A stretch of 64,000 nt of DNA from Protonemura montana (GCA_947568835.1 OX387612.1:5394001-5458000), one strand, 5' to 3'. Counted from the stretch's first letter, positions 23,501 through 38,700 are shown. Translations and numbers: made by a program. The notes: generated by a model not told the origin, from the sequence alone.

Positions 23501-26500
23501 AAAATTGTAATTAAGAATTTTTTTATAAATAGTTAGCCTAGTTATTGGAATTTTTAAATGTTATTTTTCACCATGCACATCATATTGTTCAAGTTCAAAA
23601 TTAAAGTACACAAATCAAAACATTAAAAAAATCCACGTTTTTTGGTCACGTGGTGTTTGATAAAATACCGAGGAAAATTATGATGTTTGCTAGACTCATG
23701 TCTACTTTATCTAGCCGTAGCACTATATTTGACTTTAAACATTTTTAAACTGGGTTTTGAATGCTAAATGAAGAACAACTAAATTTCCCAACGTTTCGTA
23801 ACTTGTACCTGTTACTTTATCAAGGGTAAGAGCAGTCCTGACAATTTTCCGATGACAAAAGAACCACACAAAATTATAACAATTACCTAGTTCAGGCATC
23901 CTAAATGCGTCTCAACTAAATGTGCTCTCAACTTTTGTTACAATAAAACATACTTAGGTTAGGAGTGTTTAATAGCAATCTAAAAGTCAACCGATATTAA
24001 TTTATTGGTAAAAATCATTGCCAAGGTGGTTCAGCCAATAGATTCCCTGTAGTTTTGCCACCCGCTGGTTTCCTTTGAGTTCGTGACAAATTGAAACAGC
24101 GTGACGCTTCTTTGGAAGTGTTTCATCATCGTGTTTTAATCAATTGCATTTGAAAATGACTTCTGCTCGGGCATCTGTTGATTCAACCAAGCTGTTGAAA
24201 TATACGCATTCAGTAAAAAAAATCCCACTATTTCAGTAGAAATATTCTACTGAGTATTCGAATAGCTGAACGTTGCATTGAACGTTGCACGTAACGTTGC
24301 ACCGAACGTCGACTGGGCATGTGACTCTGTCCCAGTACAGCTTTTACGCGTTCGACTGGGCATGTGACTCTGTCCCAGTGCAACTTTCACGTGTTCAACT
24401 GGGCATGTGACTCTGTCCCAGTGCAACTTTCACGTGTTCGACTGGGCATGTGACTCTGTCCCAGTGCAACTTTCATGTGTTCGACTGGGCATGTGACTCT
24501 GTCCCAGTGCAACTTTCACGTGTTCGACTGGGCATGTGACTCTGCCCCAGTACAACTTTCACGTGTTCGACTGGGCATGCGACTCTGTCCCAGTGCAACT
24601 TTCACGTGTTTGACTGGGCATGTGGCTCTGTCCCAGTGCAACTTTCACGTGTTCGACTGGGTATGTGACTCTGTCCCAGTGCAACTTTTACGTGTTTGAC
24701 TGGGCATGTGACTCTGCCCCAGTGCAACTTTTACGTGTTTGACTGGGCATGTGACTTTGTCCCAGAGCAACTTTCACGTGTTTGACTCGCCGACTTGATC
24801 GCTCTCGGGCCACTCCCGGTGCACTTTTCTTGCTCCAAGAATTTTGAACGTGCAACTAGAAAAAAATGAATAGACTGACAGCTAGCGATCAGGTGTTCGG
24901 GTGGGAGCGCTCTCGCTCGGAGCTGGTGCAAACCCGGTGGAGAGCATGACGTCATCGAGCAAGATTAAAACCCGCCCTGGTGCAGGCCAATCAAACATGT
25001 CATTATCTTGAAGATCTCAAGACAACCTCTCTCAAATTAGTACCCAACATAAAAAAAATGTCACACATTACTTTTCCGTGCAATAACTCTCAAGGCCAGT
25101 TTTTCGGTGGTACGTCGAAAACCTAACAATTCGTTTCTTTGTTATTTGCTTCGCAACAAGCAATAAAAATATGTTTTTTGCTTGTTAACGGTCTGTTTAC
25201 AACTTAACGTGTCACTAGAAAACCAGCGCTCGTTCAAATTTCACGTGTTTGCATTAATGGTTTTAGTTAAAGGTGGGCTCGTTTTAAAGCTTAGGGTCCG
25301 ATTAAAAAGATGACTTTCTTTTAATGAGTCATCGTAATGGTGACAGAAATGAGATAATGTTAGTGTCAATTTTCAGTGTCGTTAATTTTGAATTGATCAT
25401 TCTGAAACTAGGTCTCACGAAATTTTTCATAAAGTAACAAAACATTCTGAGAATCCACCACCTGTACTAACGAAAAATATGACCTGTTAATGGCCATACA
25501 AAAATGTTGTGCATAAATATTGCAGGTAACATACTTTAGCGGCGTGTACGCAGGCATGTTGGCTCAAAATGGGGCAAGCTTGCAACGATTGGCCTACTTT
25601 AATATTAATCGCTTGCCGGCCTGTCGGCTTGACCCCTTCTACTGGTCAGTGAGATCGATGCTAGAGTGACGTCACTTTCAGACGCCTGGTCAAGCGACGC
25701 CGACGCCGACGCCGACGCTGTGTTTTCTTAGTTTCTGAAGTGTTGATGTTGTTTTGGTGGTGAAGTTAAGTTGCGTGAAATTGTATAATATTGCACAAGA
25801 GCGAGCGTGCGAAGCGAAACCTTTAGAATAGCTAGCACGAAAAAATAACTTAGATATTTTTCAATGTTGTTATTTTTAAACATTTTCCATTGCGCAAAGA
25901 TTTAAAAAATGTTATTTTTATCTCGATCAGACAAATAGTGTCAATGAAACCGAAGTCAGCGTAAGTCGGTGCGCGGCGCCAAATTACGTCCAGCGAGTCG
26001 CTCAGACGCGCTGTCAGTAGATCCTCCTAACAGCGGAGTGGGGAGACCCATGAATCGCTCAGACGCGCTGTCAGTAGATCCTCCTAACAGCGGAGTGGGG
26101 AGACCCATGAATCGCTCAGACGCGCTGTCGGTAGATCCTCCTAACAGCGGAGTGGGGAGACCCATGAATCGCTCAGACGCGCTGTCAGTAGATCCTCCTA
26201 ACAGCGGAGTGGGGAGACCCATGAATCGCTCAAACGCGCTGTCGGTAGATCCTCCTAACAGCGGAGTGGGGAGACCCATGAATCGCTCAGACGCGCTGTC
26301 AGTAGATCCTCCTAACAGCGGAGTGGAGAGACCCATGAATCGCTCAGACGCGCTGTCGGTAGATCCTCCTAACAGCGGAGTGGGGAGAACTTTGTTAATA
26401 CACGGAGATTACCTAGATATCAAGATACTTAGATACCGGGATAGAAAGATATCTATAGAAGCTATAAATTTTCACTTGATATTCCTTTACTGAAAATATC

Positions 26501-29500
26501 ATACTTGTTTCTAAAACTACAACTTTGGCGTCTGTCAACCTTTTACTAAAGTCGAAACATTTTTGAAAATATTTCTATTCCCAGACGGTTTCACCAGTTC
26601 TTAACGCCCTCGTCGAAGGCTAAACACGTCACCCTGTCCCAGACAGGGAGAGGGCGATCCAGCACGACGTGGTGGGTGGTGGGGACACACTGCTTTCTCC
26701 CTTGCAAACTTTCGTCCCGTACGGTTTTGAAATATAACCGTCACGAAAGCAAAATAAGATCTTGAGTTCAAGATAAGGTCGACCATTTCGTGGCTACCTG
26801 TTATTATTTTTATTCAATGCCATTTGAATGGTGGAAAGTAAATCTATATGCAACTATACATCTTGATTTTATACTTTGTGAATATTTTCATAACTTATTT
26901 CGTTGGTAAATGTAAAATAGTACTACCAAAACGCAAATGTTAAAATGTTTAGGCCATGAAAGAAATTTCTTTGTTATTTCTCGCAGATTACTCGCATTTG
27001 AAACTGGTTTACGTTCAATTAATCTTTATCGGTGCTAAAACTCAACGATTGATAAACATGTCTCAATATTCTGAGTAAGAATCATGTAATTGCTGATTTT
27101 TTTTATTTTTTTTAAGTACCGGTTGGTTACTCTATCTGGTTGCGCCTACCGTTATCACTTGTTCCCAGTTCGTTTGCTCACCAGAAAGTTCAACATAAAA
27201 GCTGGATATCTAAATGTTTACCTATAAATTCAATGATAATATCTTTCACCTTACAATCGACGTGGCGTAGTGTTAAAGCCACCATTCGAAAATAAATAAA
27301 TCACTCGGTGATTTATTGTGTTTTCAGCGATTTTACAACAGAAACGCTTGGAAATCGCTAAGACGTCTGAAAACCATCATAAATAAAATACAAATGCGAT
27401 ATGCAAGATAGAACTGCAAGTTGCATGCTATTAGACAGTGTTGTCAGATGTCAATTTCTATTTCAAGTTGACCCTGAGTGAGGCCAATTATTGAAAGTCT
27501 GAAACAATTACATTTTCATTTTGAATCAGATCAATTTTCTTCAAGTTCCATGCAATCATGGTAAACATGTTACAGAATAAAATTGCCGTCTTGATGTATT
27601 TAATCTCTTGAAGTAATTGTATACAATGCTAAGCATGCAATGAAATTATGTGCATCATAATTAAGTGTGTGATTACAGTTATAAATATTTGAAAATGCGT
27701 CGCCGGTATTAATTGTAAAGGTGCTTGGTTCAGGTAATATTAATTCAATTGGAAGAAGAGCAGGATTTTCTACCATTAGTTATTGACTTCAATTGATAGG
27801 TAACTCAACTCCTGTCTTTGACCCCTTTCGTTGCAGAAACTTATATGCTACTTGGCGAAATCGTTGTTGTTCAAATACAAACGGTTATGGATAAGGGATG
27901 AGATCAATAAATCGATTTTTTTTTTTTTTTTTAGCATGGCAGTGTTAGATATATATAATTAAAAGTCTAAAAACATTTTCAAAAGTGAAGGTAAAATAGG
28001 TTATAAAGTGAAATCGTCGTTATCGGTATCATAAATACCTAATTAAAGGCACAAAGCTAACAAACAAATATCTAGCTTTCCAACGGCACTCGCGTGTCAT
28101 TTCATCCCTGTCACGGCATGTCCAGCACAGAGGCGACGGCGAGTGACCGCTCCTTTGCGTGGAGCGAAACAAGCACCCTGTCACCGAATGTCCAGCACAG
28201 AGGCGACGGCGAGTGTCCGCTTCTTTGCGTGGAGCGAAACAAGCACCCTGTCACGGAATGTCCAGTACAGAGGCGACGGCGAGTGTCCGCTTCTTTGCGT
28301 GGAGCGAAACAAGCACCCTGTCACGGAATGTCCAGCACAGAGGCGACGGCGAGTGTCCGCTACTTTGCGTGGAGCGAAACAAGCACCCTGTCACGGAATG
28401 TCCAGCACAGAGGCGACGGCGAGTGTCCGCTCCTTTGCGTGGAGCGAAACAAGCGCCCTGTCACGGAATGTCCAGCACAGAGGCGATTGCGAGTGTCCGC
28501 TTCTTTGCGTGGAGCGAAACAAGCACCCTGTCACGGAATGTCCAGTACAGAGGCGACGGCGAGTGTCCGCTCCTTTGCGTGGAGCGAAACAAGCGCCCTG
28601 TCACGGAATGTCCAGCACAGAGGCGATTGCGAGTGTCCGCTTCTTTGCGTGGAGCGAAACAAGCACCCTGTCACGGAATGTCCAGCACAGAGGCGACGGC
28701 GAGTGTCCGCTCCTTTGCGTGGAGCGAAACAAGCACCCTGTCACGGAATGTCCAGCACAGAGGCGACGGCGAGTGTCCGCTCCTTTGCGTGGAGCGAAAC
28801 AAGCACCCTGTCACGGAATGTCCAACACAGAAGCGACGGCGAGTGTCCGCTCCTTTGCGTGGAGTGAAACAAGCACCCTGTCACGGAATGTCCAGCACAG
28901 AGGCGACGGCGAGTGTCCGCTCCTTTGCGTGGAGCGAAACAAGCACCCTGTCACGGAATGTCCAGCACAGAGGCGACGGTGAGTGTCTGGTCCTTTGCGT
29001 GGAGCGAAACAAGCACCCTGTCACGGAATGTCCAGCACAGAGGCGACGGCGAGTGTCCGCTTCTTTGCTTGGAGCGAAACAAGCACCCTGTCATGAAATG
29101 TCCAGCACAGAGGCGACGGCGAGTGTCCGCTCCTTTGCGTGGAGCGAAACAAGCGACAGCCTAGGCTCCTTGCTACTGGTCACTTTGCGTGTATTGCAGA
29201 TGGCCAAGAAAAGTCTATTGTTTTAAGAAATGCACGACTTCGAACTGCGTGTTTGAATGAAAAGCTCATTTTCCACGCCACGCACTTCTCTGTGCACACA
29301 TATTTTCCTGGCGGCAAGGACGCATCGTGCTAGAAAACGCGGGAAACAGTGGACATGCCACTTGAAGCTTCGGGGACATTTGCCAAACATAGAGATCCTC
29401 GAAAATGACAGTTCCGTCAGTAAACATTGAATTAAGTTGACTTTTGTTTTCTTTACTGACTTTCTACAGAGATTGGACGCTGGATTAGGATCGGCCTTGT

Positions 29501-32500
29501 GGATCGTAGTACATGGTAAATACCATAAAGAAGGGTAAATACCCTTCGAGCAGAAATCAATTGATTGATTTTATACAGAAATGAAGTTCAAGATGTACTC
29601 AATATAACACGGTCAGGCACATAGTCCTTAACGTAAAAGATGAGGTGTTTAACGACGCAGTGCTTTTTAAGTGGGTTCAATGACAGTTATTGATATTTAT
29701 ATGTGAAAAGTTGTATGCTGAATACACTTTTTCTTGATTTTTTTCATATTTTTAAATTTTGTGTTTATTAATTATTTACTGTTACTTTTCCACTTGATAT
29801 TTTTTAACCCTATTCTATAAAATTTTTAATTCTTCACAGTTTGTACACCTATAACATTTAGTTGATTCATCTCTTAAACACTTACCTATTTATATAAAAT
29901 ATACTTAATATCTAAAAGTTAAAATACATTTGAAGCCGTTTCGGGGTTTTGAACACCCAGTTTTTGCTACTGGGTTTTTGAAGCTATTTTCTTTGGCGGA
30001 TGATTCATAACGGATCATCGCACTCGCTGAAATTCAGCGCGCGTTATTTGAAATCGCAAAATGGCGTATCCAGGTCAACGGCAGTGTTGTTTGTTGGTTG
30101 CCAAGCAACCGCGATGCATTAATGTGATTTTTTGTAGGATTAGCATTTTATGGAAAGTTATTTATGCAAATTGATGCCACGAGGCAGAAGTTAAGAGTGT
30201 TTGAAACTGAACCGTTATTCTACGACAACTTGTGATTATGATTTAGAGTTTGATTTAAAATAGGAAATGTGTTTTTCTAGGGTTTTTTTCTTTTATTACA
30301 GTGCATTTTCTTACCATAGATTTTTAAAATATGTTTTTCTCAATATTTTTCTTTCGGATTTTACAATTAAGTTTACAAGAAGTGTTGAAGGGGTCACACA
30401 GTTCGATAAGATGAAAAGGATAGTGTTAATAAAACGAATACTATAAAGAGAATAGGGTTTAAAATTGGAAAAGAAAGATTTAAATTATTTTGAGAAATTA
30501 TGGGAATGGATGAAGAAAGATTGTCAAGGAGAATTTTAAGCTTCGATTATGAGAGAAGGTGACGAGGAGACCAAGAGAAAGATGGATACAAAAAGTACAC
30601 ACAGATGTGGAGGAAAATGAAAGTAGAAGAGAAAGAAAGTTGGCTAGACAAGGAAGTATGGAAGAAGTTGGTGAGTGGAAAAGAGTATTAAGAAGAAGAA
30701 CAATGATTTGGTGCAATCAAGTGACTGAGATTATGTTATTATCAACACTATAACCGTCTCAAAAATTGATGCTATCTATCTTAAATCGTCTGTAAAACTC
30801 AGTGTCCAAGTAGCTCAAATGGTTCAGAGCAACACCCACGACAGGTGGAGATCGGGGTTCGAGTCCGCGTTTGGGCATCAATCTTTAAGACGGTTATAGT
30901 GTTGTTAATAATAAAATACCCCGCGCATTGCAAGCTTTTGCAATTTAAAATAAGATTTCATCCTAAAAAAGTGAGTGAGACATTTTTAATCTGTTTTAAT
31001 TAATGGACTAAAAAAATATTGCATATGCGCGAATGTTTTACAAAAACACCCTAATTTAAATCTTATACACATTTGAAAACCCTTAAAGCTTAACACCGAG
31101 AACATTGCTACCCACTATCGAATATGTTTCAATGTTTGTGCCCAATGGTTTGGTGGAGGAGCCAAGTTTGATCTGCGGGTTGCGTCCAGGGGTTGCATTT
31201 TGTGATCAACAACGCTAAATGTAAACAATGGCTGTAACAAGGGCTCACAAATACACTTAGACATAGGGGCTTATGCATGTTCCATTCAGCTTCTTCCAAA
31301 GATCAGTTAAAAACTAAAAAAAAAAATATTGCAAATGTTTGGTAGAGGAGCCAAGATTGCCAAAGTGCGTTTAGGTAAAGGTGAAATGTATTTATAAAAA
31401 GTCTTATGAAAAAGAAATAACCAGCCTTTTTTGACACTAGAACTTATTTTTGATGTTATTTTTTTCTCACTCTAGAAAAACTGTGGAATAGACTAAGAAA
31501 CACAATTTTATAAAATTTTAACTTCTGAGTTTTTTTAATTCAATCCTCGTCAAACAAAATCGATCAAGTGTATCGTAAGAAAATGTGTGACCCAAAATAA
31601 TTCAACAAATCATTACTCAAGTCATTTTTCCGAAGATGACACTTTTTATTATTCTATTCCCGATTGAAGACGAGCTCGGAAAGCGTCAACATGGCGTGAA
31701 AATGACACAAAAGCAACCCAGCGGTCCATTGACGCTTCTAAGAATAGTATTGTTCACACTTCCAAAGAAAACTTCATAATCTTTCAAAATAGCACGACGC
31801 GACAGAACTATAATTTTACACAAGCAATGAAGTGCCCACAACGAAGTGCCTAAATAAGGCACGTTTCCAGGTTCTACTTACAATTAACATAGCAATAGGC
31901 ACCAGCACAAGCAAAGCGCACTAGGAAATTAAAACTTACGAATCATATGGAACTGCACATAATCAACACAACCCGCATAGTGCACAAGCATAGAATTTTA
32001 AAAGGCTGAAATATTCCTTGTGTTTGATTTTTGTGTCAACCAATCACAGAGCAGTATTTTAACAAACATGGCGGACGCTGAACAGATGATCTTGGCTGAC
32101 TAACGAAGTGGAATGTTGTTTAGTGTAGTTGTTGTTTTTAAGTAATGTGTCCGTATACATACGGTCAAATACCATTGATAATCTACTGCTACTTTATGGA
32201 ATTAGAAGGATTGAAATTAAACATAAAATAATGTGGCAATATACCTGTAAACATATAAGATACTTCAACATAACCTCAAATGGACTCTTCTAAAAACACA
32301 AGTGACAGCAGAGCCAAATCCTACTTTGTATACCGTCAGATTCTTAACTCAATATGGCCGGTGACCTTTTAATTCGCTGTGTCACTGTGCCAGTGCTTGT
32401 ACTTATTGCTATGTCAATTGTGGGTAGTCCTTCACAACGTTCTTGACAGTTTTATAATATGTTTGTGTAATATCCATTACAACGGGATGTAAAGAGCTAT

Positions 32501-32723
32501 TTTGCCATTCTTGAGTCACAAACGCTCTGTAAAGCAAAACGATTGACTGTATTCAGTCAAATTCCATCTTTCTTACAATCGGTTTCATGGAATAGTTTGA
32601 TTGATGTCTTCCATTACAACTGTCAGAAAGCAAGCCGACCAAAGTGGTTACAGCAAATAGTACGCAGAACAAACATAAGTTTGTGACCAAACAAAGCTAT
32701 TGGTCAATCGAGAATAAATACAA

Positions 32724-32754
<31 letters not shown>

Positions 32755-35700
32755 TATTCTTTTAAAGAAAAAGTCTGTCACAGCGCATTTGTAACATTGT
32801 TTTTGAAAATTAACTGACCGAACCAGCATCTTTACCAAAAAAAAGATGCTACTTTGTGGTATAACCGTTGTTTCTAGTGTCAAGAAATGTCATTTAGTTA
32901 TTTCTCACAGATAACTCGCATTTAAGACTGGTGAGAGAGATGTTTTTTTCATTCACTATTCTCTTTTCTAATAAGTTCCATTCTTTGGAAGAATATTTTT
33001 TTAATTGTATTAGAATGGTGACCATCATACACATGACCAGTTCTGTTCGGGAGAGAGGTTGGAGGGATGAAAGTCAGTGCAGCAACTTTATTCGCCTTGC
33101 TTATCAACCTCTCGACAGCATGGATTTGTGGAGGAATCCTGTTGTTCGAGTTGTACCGTCCTTCGGAAGGGACGTTAAGTCGGTGGTCCCCTTGGTGCTG
33201 TTCGACAGGAGTAGGCTACGTGCCGGCACCGGGTTTCCCCTCCTCCCTTCTAGGCTAGGTTAGGTTCATCATCATAATCCTCATCATCACCCACTCATTC
33301 ACCGACGCCATTAGACCAGTGCCGCATGGCCAGATGTCAAAACAGTGCGTCGTTAAACACCACAAAATAATAATAAAAATAATCTAAGCCAACTTGGTTC
33401 TCCTTCTAGACTCTGACGCTGTTGGCGCTGTTCGCCAACGCCCCCTGGGTGCTGGCCAACAACTACCCGCTGTTCGACATATCAACGTTGATGCGTATGC
33501 TCTTGGTGCCCGTCAACACCGAGGTCGGTGCTGCCATCTATCGACTGAGAGGGCGAGACGCGGAGCACGACTACCCTCTAAACTTTGAGATATTAGGTGA
33601 GGGAATCCACGTTAAGAAATAAAATTCATTTTAGATTGATCATAACATTGCATATAAGATTTAAACATCATAATTTGATAGTCATATTTTTTTTTTTAAT
33701 TTCTACTTAAAAACAATTTTTTAGCAAAAACTATTTACGTTTTACTTTAAAATTTTATTCCTTTTCAGTCTCTGACTTTTTTGGCCACTCATTATACAAA
33801 TTTAGCCGTGAGTTACGCCATGCTTGTTTGGTTGTTAAGCCGTAATTGAACCTAAATAACTTCCAAAACTGATCTGTATTTTGCCCTAAAGATATGCGTT
33901 TGTTTATCAGGAGATACGATAGCACGTGTGGAGAACCTTCCCTGCCTGACCAATCACTCGTTCTGCGATGCCAACGTGGTGCTCGCTAGAAAGCTGGAGG
34001 CGGGGCGTTTGTACGACATGAAAGTCAGCGTCAAGGACACTCAGGGTGAGATTATCATTCGTTAACCCGCTCCAGGCCCTGTACATAATTTCGTAAATAA
34101 CAGTAACCTACATCCTACAACTTGACAGCCAATAGAATAGTGTTACAGAAATAGCGCCAACACAGTGTGTCTAAGGGACAAGGCTAAGCGGTGGCCTGTC
34201 CTTGGTGCTGTTGGACAGGAGCAGCCAACACAGTGTGTCAAAGAGACAAGGCTAAGCGGTGGCCGGTCCTTGGTGCTGTTGGACAGGAGCAGCCAACACA
34301 GTGTGTCAAAGTGACAAGGCTAAGCGGTGGCCGGTCCTTGGTGCTGTTGGACAGGAGCAGCCAACACAGTGTGTCAAAGAGACAAGGCTAAGCGGTGGCC
34401 GGTCCTTGGTGCTGTTGGACAGGAGCAGCCAACACAGTGCGTCAAAGGGACAAGGCTAAGCGGTGGCCGGTCCTTGGTGCTGTTGGACAGAAGCAGCCAA
34501 CATAGTGTGTCAAAGGGTCAAGGCTAAGCGGTGGCCGGTCTTTGGTGCTGTTGGACAGGAGCAGCCAACACAGTGTGTCAAAGAGACAAGGCTAAGCGGT
34601 GGCTGGTCCTTGGTGCTGTTGGACAGGAGCAGCCAACACAGTGTGTCAAAGAGACAAGAGTTAACCGTTGTCAATACAGCATATCTGCAGCCAATTAATA
34701 AGTATGTGTCCATGTGAAGGACACACGACAACGATTGGCTGCACGATTAAGGGCAGCAACGGGACGACCCGTGAAAGCGACACGTTCCCACACCGGCCCT
34801 CGCTGCTGCTTGTCAAGGAGGACGCCAAGAAGGGGACTGTCTTGGGGTACGTGACGGCACGGAGGAACCCGAACAATACGAGACATGCGAGTCTGGAGAT
34901 TTGGGTGAGTGAACCGGGAGGACGATTTAGTCTTTGTTTATGTTTTATGGGTTGCCCCTAAAAAAAAATTAGATGAAACGAAGAAGCTGCGCTTTGCTAC
35001 AATGCCATTTAAGGTGCTTTCTGCAAGACCTTGTGTTTTTTTTTGCAATTTTGTTCACGTTCTTGCAGCTAAACGCGTGCTCCAATTGCAGAGCACAGTT
35101 TTGTTTTCTTAACTTAATATCCGTAGGTTAAAAATCTGAAATAATTAAAATTTTACAACATTTTTCATATTTTTTTATTTATTTCATGGTTTTTAGACTC
35201 AAGTCTACTTGATTTATCCTTAGCACTAGTTTTAAGAAAAAATATTTGAAATGGGTTTTGAATGCTAAGTAAAGGTCAACTAAATTTCCCTATAACTAAA
35301 TTGGGAAATTTAGTTGTCCCTTACTTAGCATTCGAAACCCATTTCAAATAGTTTTTGTTAGTTTTTATAGTTGTACAGCCAAAAGTATTTGATATTTTTT
35401 CACCAAACTTTGCAACGATGTAAAATTTTGTGAAGTTTTTGACCACCATATATTTTCTTTCTCTTTTAATTTACAAATTTCTGACTTAATTTTGTGAATT
35501 TTGGCTGTTTTGCCTTGATCTTTACAATGGAGCGGCTTCACATTTTACCATTCCTTTATCCTTTATCTGCACTCATCCCACGAAGCCTTGGTTTAATTTA
35601 GATCTTTTCAAGACATGAAGACTTAAAGGTGGGTGTTTCTTGCCCACAGGGTTCTCCTTCATTTGGTATCGAGCAGTCGCTGGCTTCGACCGACATGGTC

Positions 35701-38700
35701 AAGGGTTCTATCTTTCTCCGGTCTTCACTGGACTTCGAGCTGCAATCCATGTACACGCTTACTGTCTGTGCAATGGTGAGTGACATGAGCTTGATGATAG
35801 ATTTCACCAACATCGTGCTAAGCTTGGGTTAAAGATAGTTTCAATTCAAAATTATTTTTTAATAATTTTCCAATATACAGAAAGGTTTCAAAAGAGGTAG
35901 GCACACAAATACTGACAAAAATAATAGCAGTCATACATTTAACCGTGGTATTTATTCAAGAATGTTCTTTTCTATCATTTCAAACAAAATTAGTTTTGAG
36001 TTATCAGTATTTTCTCTTCGTGTTAATCTACGTTTAATATTTGGACCTGTATCAATGGAGGCTAAAATTTTAAACCGATCGTTGATAAATAGAAAATAGT
36101 TTCAAACATAACCGTAACTAGTTTCTTATAAAAAAAAAATATATAAATATTTTTTTAACTGAAATCAATCTTGAAAACTTCATTTTTCTCGTTTCACGTG
36201 TGTTACTCTAATTTAATATGTAATACCTGATTTTAATTACAAACGCTTGCAATACGCGGGGTATTTTATTATTAAGAACACTCGAAAATCCTCTCAAAAT
36301 TGGTGCCCAAACGGGGACTCAAACCCAGTGTTTCTAAAAATAAAATAATTGTTTGACGTTTGCAAAATGTCATTAACTTACAGAATATCAGATCCCGAGT
36401 CAAAACAGGGGTTTCTCAATCAATTCTAATTGGTCTGCAAAGAAATTGATTTGACTTTTACTTGTGAATAATATTATTTGTTAATTCCTGACTGTATTTT
36501 CACGTTCAATAATGCCAAAAAGAACAATATCTTCCTTGAGAGCAGATTTCATCAACGCAGTTTAGGTGTGATTTTAGCCGGCGCAGTAATTTTCTTCAAA
36601 ACAATGATATTTTAATAATTGCAAACCAAGAATCTAAGACAACACACGAAGAACAAGAATAAAATAGTTTTTAACAATGTGTTTGCTTCGAAACGGAATA
36701 TTTGGTGACTTGGAAATACAAACAAAATATCAATGGGACTTCTTACTTTGACCTCCAAATGACAGTTTAAAAGTTAAACCCCGTCCTTCCAGGTTCAAAT
36801 ATTAAACGGCGATTTGGACAGAGAGAAAATAGTGACGGCTGCTAAATAAAATTTATTTTATGTGACAGAACAAAGCCTTCCTGAATTATCACTAAATTCA
36901 ATTTTTTTTTGTATTTATCTAAGCATCCTATTTCAAATCTTTAAAAATATCTGCTAAACGGAGAAAATCACTTTTGGCCTAAAACCTGCCTTAAACGCCA
37001 ACTAAGCAAGATTTAAACTGCGTTGGTGAAATCAGTTCTGAGTGATCCAACTCCATTACTCCTAGTGAAACCGATTGCTCATCCAGCCCCTCCTTCATCG
37101 TTTCACAGGATGCGTACGTCGAGCCAGGAAGCGACACGCGAAATCTGGCTTGTTTCCGCGTCGCCGTCGCCGTCGTCGACGTCCAGGACACAGCGCCTGT
37201 GTTCACCTCGGCGCCGCCAATCACCCGACTTGCTGGCACCCTACAGCCCGTAAGAAACTCAAGTACCAAGCTTAGTTGCTAACTGTAAACCTACCTAAAA
37301 CCTTAAGCAGTCCTCAAACCTCTGAAGAAGTAACTAGTATATGTTGCGAAGCGTCGGGAAATTTAATACAGTTGTGTTAGCCTTACCTTGCCACAAGCTG
37401 GTGGACTCTGATTACACATTGCCAACTTTAGAACGGAAAATAAAGCCAGTCTTCACCGGGGAGTTTGAAATTAACCAGAAAATTATGACCAAACAATGCA
37501 TCATGCACTTAAATTCTTTGTGGATTAATCAGTTTATTTACGTGAAATTAATTCTATTGAAAAATAAGAACTTAAATGCAAAACTAAAAGTCCTAATGAC
37601 TTCTGCTAAATACCTACCGTACACTAGCGGATTCTAGCAATGGCTGCCGAAAAGCAGTTTGCGAGCTAGGTTTCCTGCGTAAACCTGATAGAAGTTAAAA
37701 GTAACCCAAAATATATTAATTTTAACTTTGGTTGATAAACATTTATTGCTTTTCATGAAATATTTTGTTTTCCTGAAATTATTAAATGTTTCAACCAAAG
37801 AAAAACATTATTTTGTTGCTTTTAAATCGGATAGTTAACAGTAGCATCATGGTGTCATATTTTCCTGGTTGGTACAAGCACCCCAGAAAGTGGCAAACTC
37901 AAATTAATCCTAGTGTAGCCCTTACTTAGCATTCAAAACCCAGTTCAAATAGTTTTTCTTAAAACTAGTGCTAAGGATAAATCAAGTAGACATGAGTCTA
38001 AATACTATCATACCTAAAACCTATTCCGATAGGCAGTTTTTAAGCTTTACCCCAATACATTTGGGGGTAAAGTTTTTATCACTATGGTAAAGACCTCTGA
38101 AAATTTAAAACCACTCTCTGCGATTAGCTGATAAAATTTTAAATTCCAATGTTAAACTTATACTCTGCTTTGTGCATCTGACCCATAGAGTTCAAAAGCA
38201 GAATTAGCACTTAGTGAATTTTTTATTTTTAGGAACAATACTGCCCTCTCAAAAATCATTGTCCGAACAGGAAAACACAGCCTTGCATGGTGCTACTCCT
38301 TGGAGATCCGTCATTCTCATCAAATGCATTAATATTATATCAACAATTATGTGTCCACGTAGCTCAATTGGTTAGAGCAACACCCGCGACAGGTGGAGAT
38401 CGGGGTTTGAGTCCCCATTTTGGTATCGATTTTTGAGAGATTATCAGTGTTCCTAATAATCAAACGCCCAACTGCCACCGTACACGCATGTGAACACCTT
38501 TCAAAGCGTCATTTTGTTTATTATTTCTATGATTATTATGAAAGTAATTGATTATTTTAAAACTATATAGTAGTATTGAGCGGTAAAAGCTTGAGTGTTT
38601 TTTTTTCAATTTTTTTTCTCATATGTTACTTTGCTTAATATGTCAATCATTAACATTTAAACATAATTTTTGCATGCAGTAACTCTTGGGCGTTAATGGG

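Noticed and set aside
25969..26493. 174-codon plus frame and 126-codon minus frame with 19-residue repeats
   Set aside because: Product of a 57-bp array open on both strands; no start context, splice site or domain.
28094..29226. Three overlapping frames of 257-355 codons with Cys/Arg-rich repeats
   Set aside because: The 70-bp unit shifts frame each copy, so all three frames show the same rotating peptide. It is a minisatellite, not a gene; the same applies to 15.4-16.1 kb.
30803..30878. Possible functional tRNA gene
   Set aside because: The A-box, B-box and acceptor-like ends are good, but the anticodon loop lacks the usual T33. The unit is repeated at 38.35 and 41.2 kb inside inverted repeats, which fits a mobile tRNA-derived element better.
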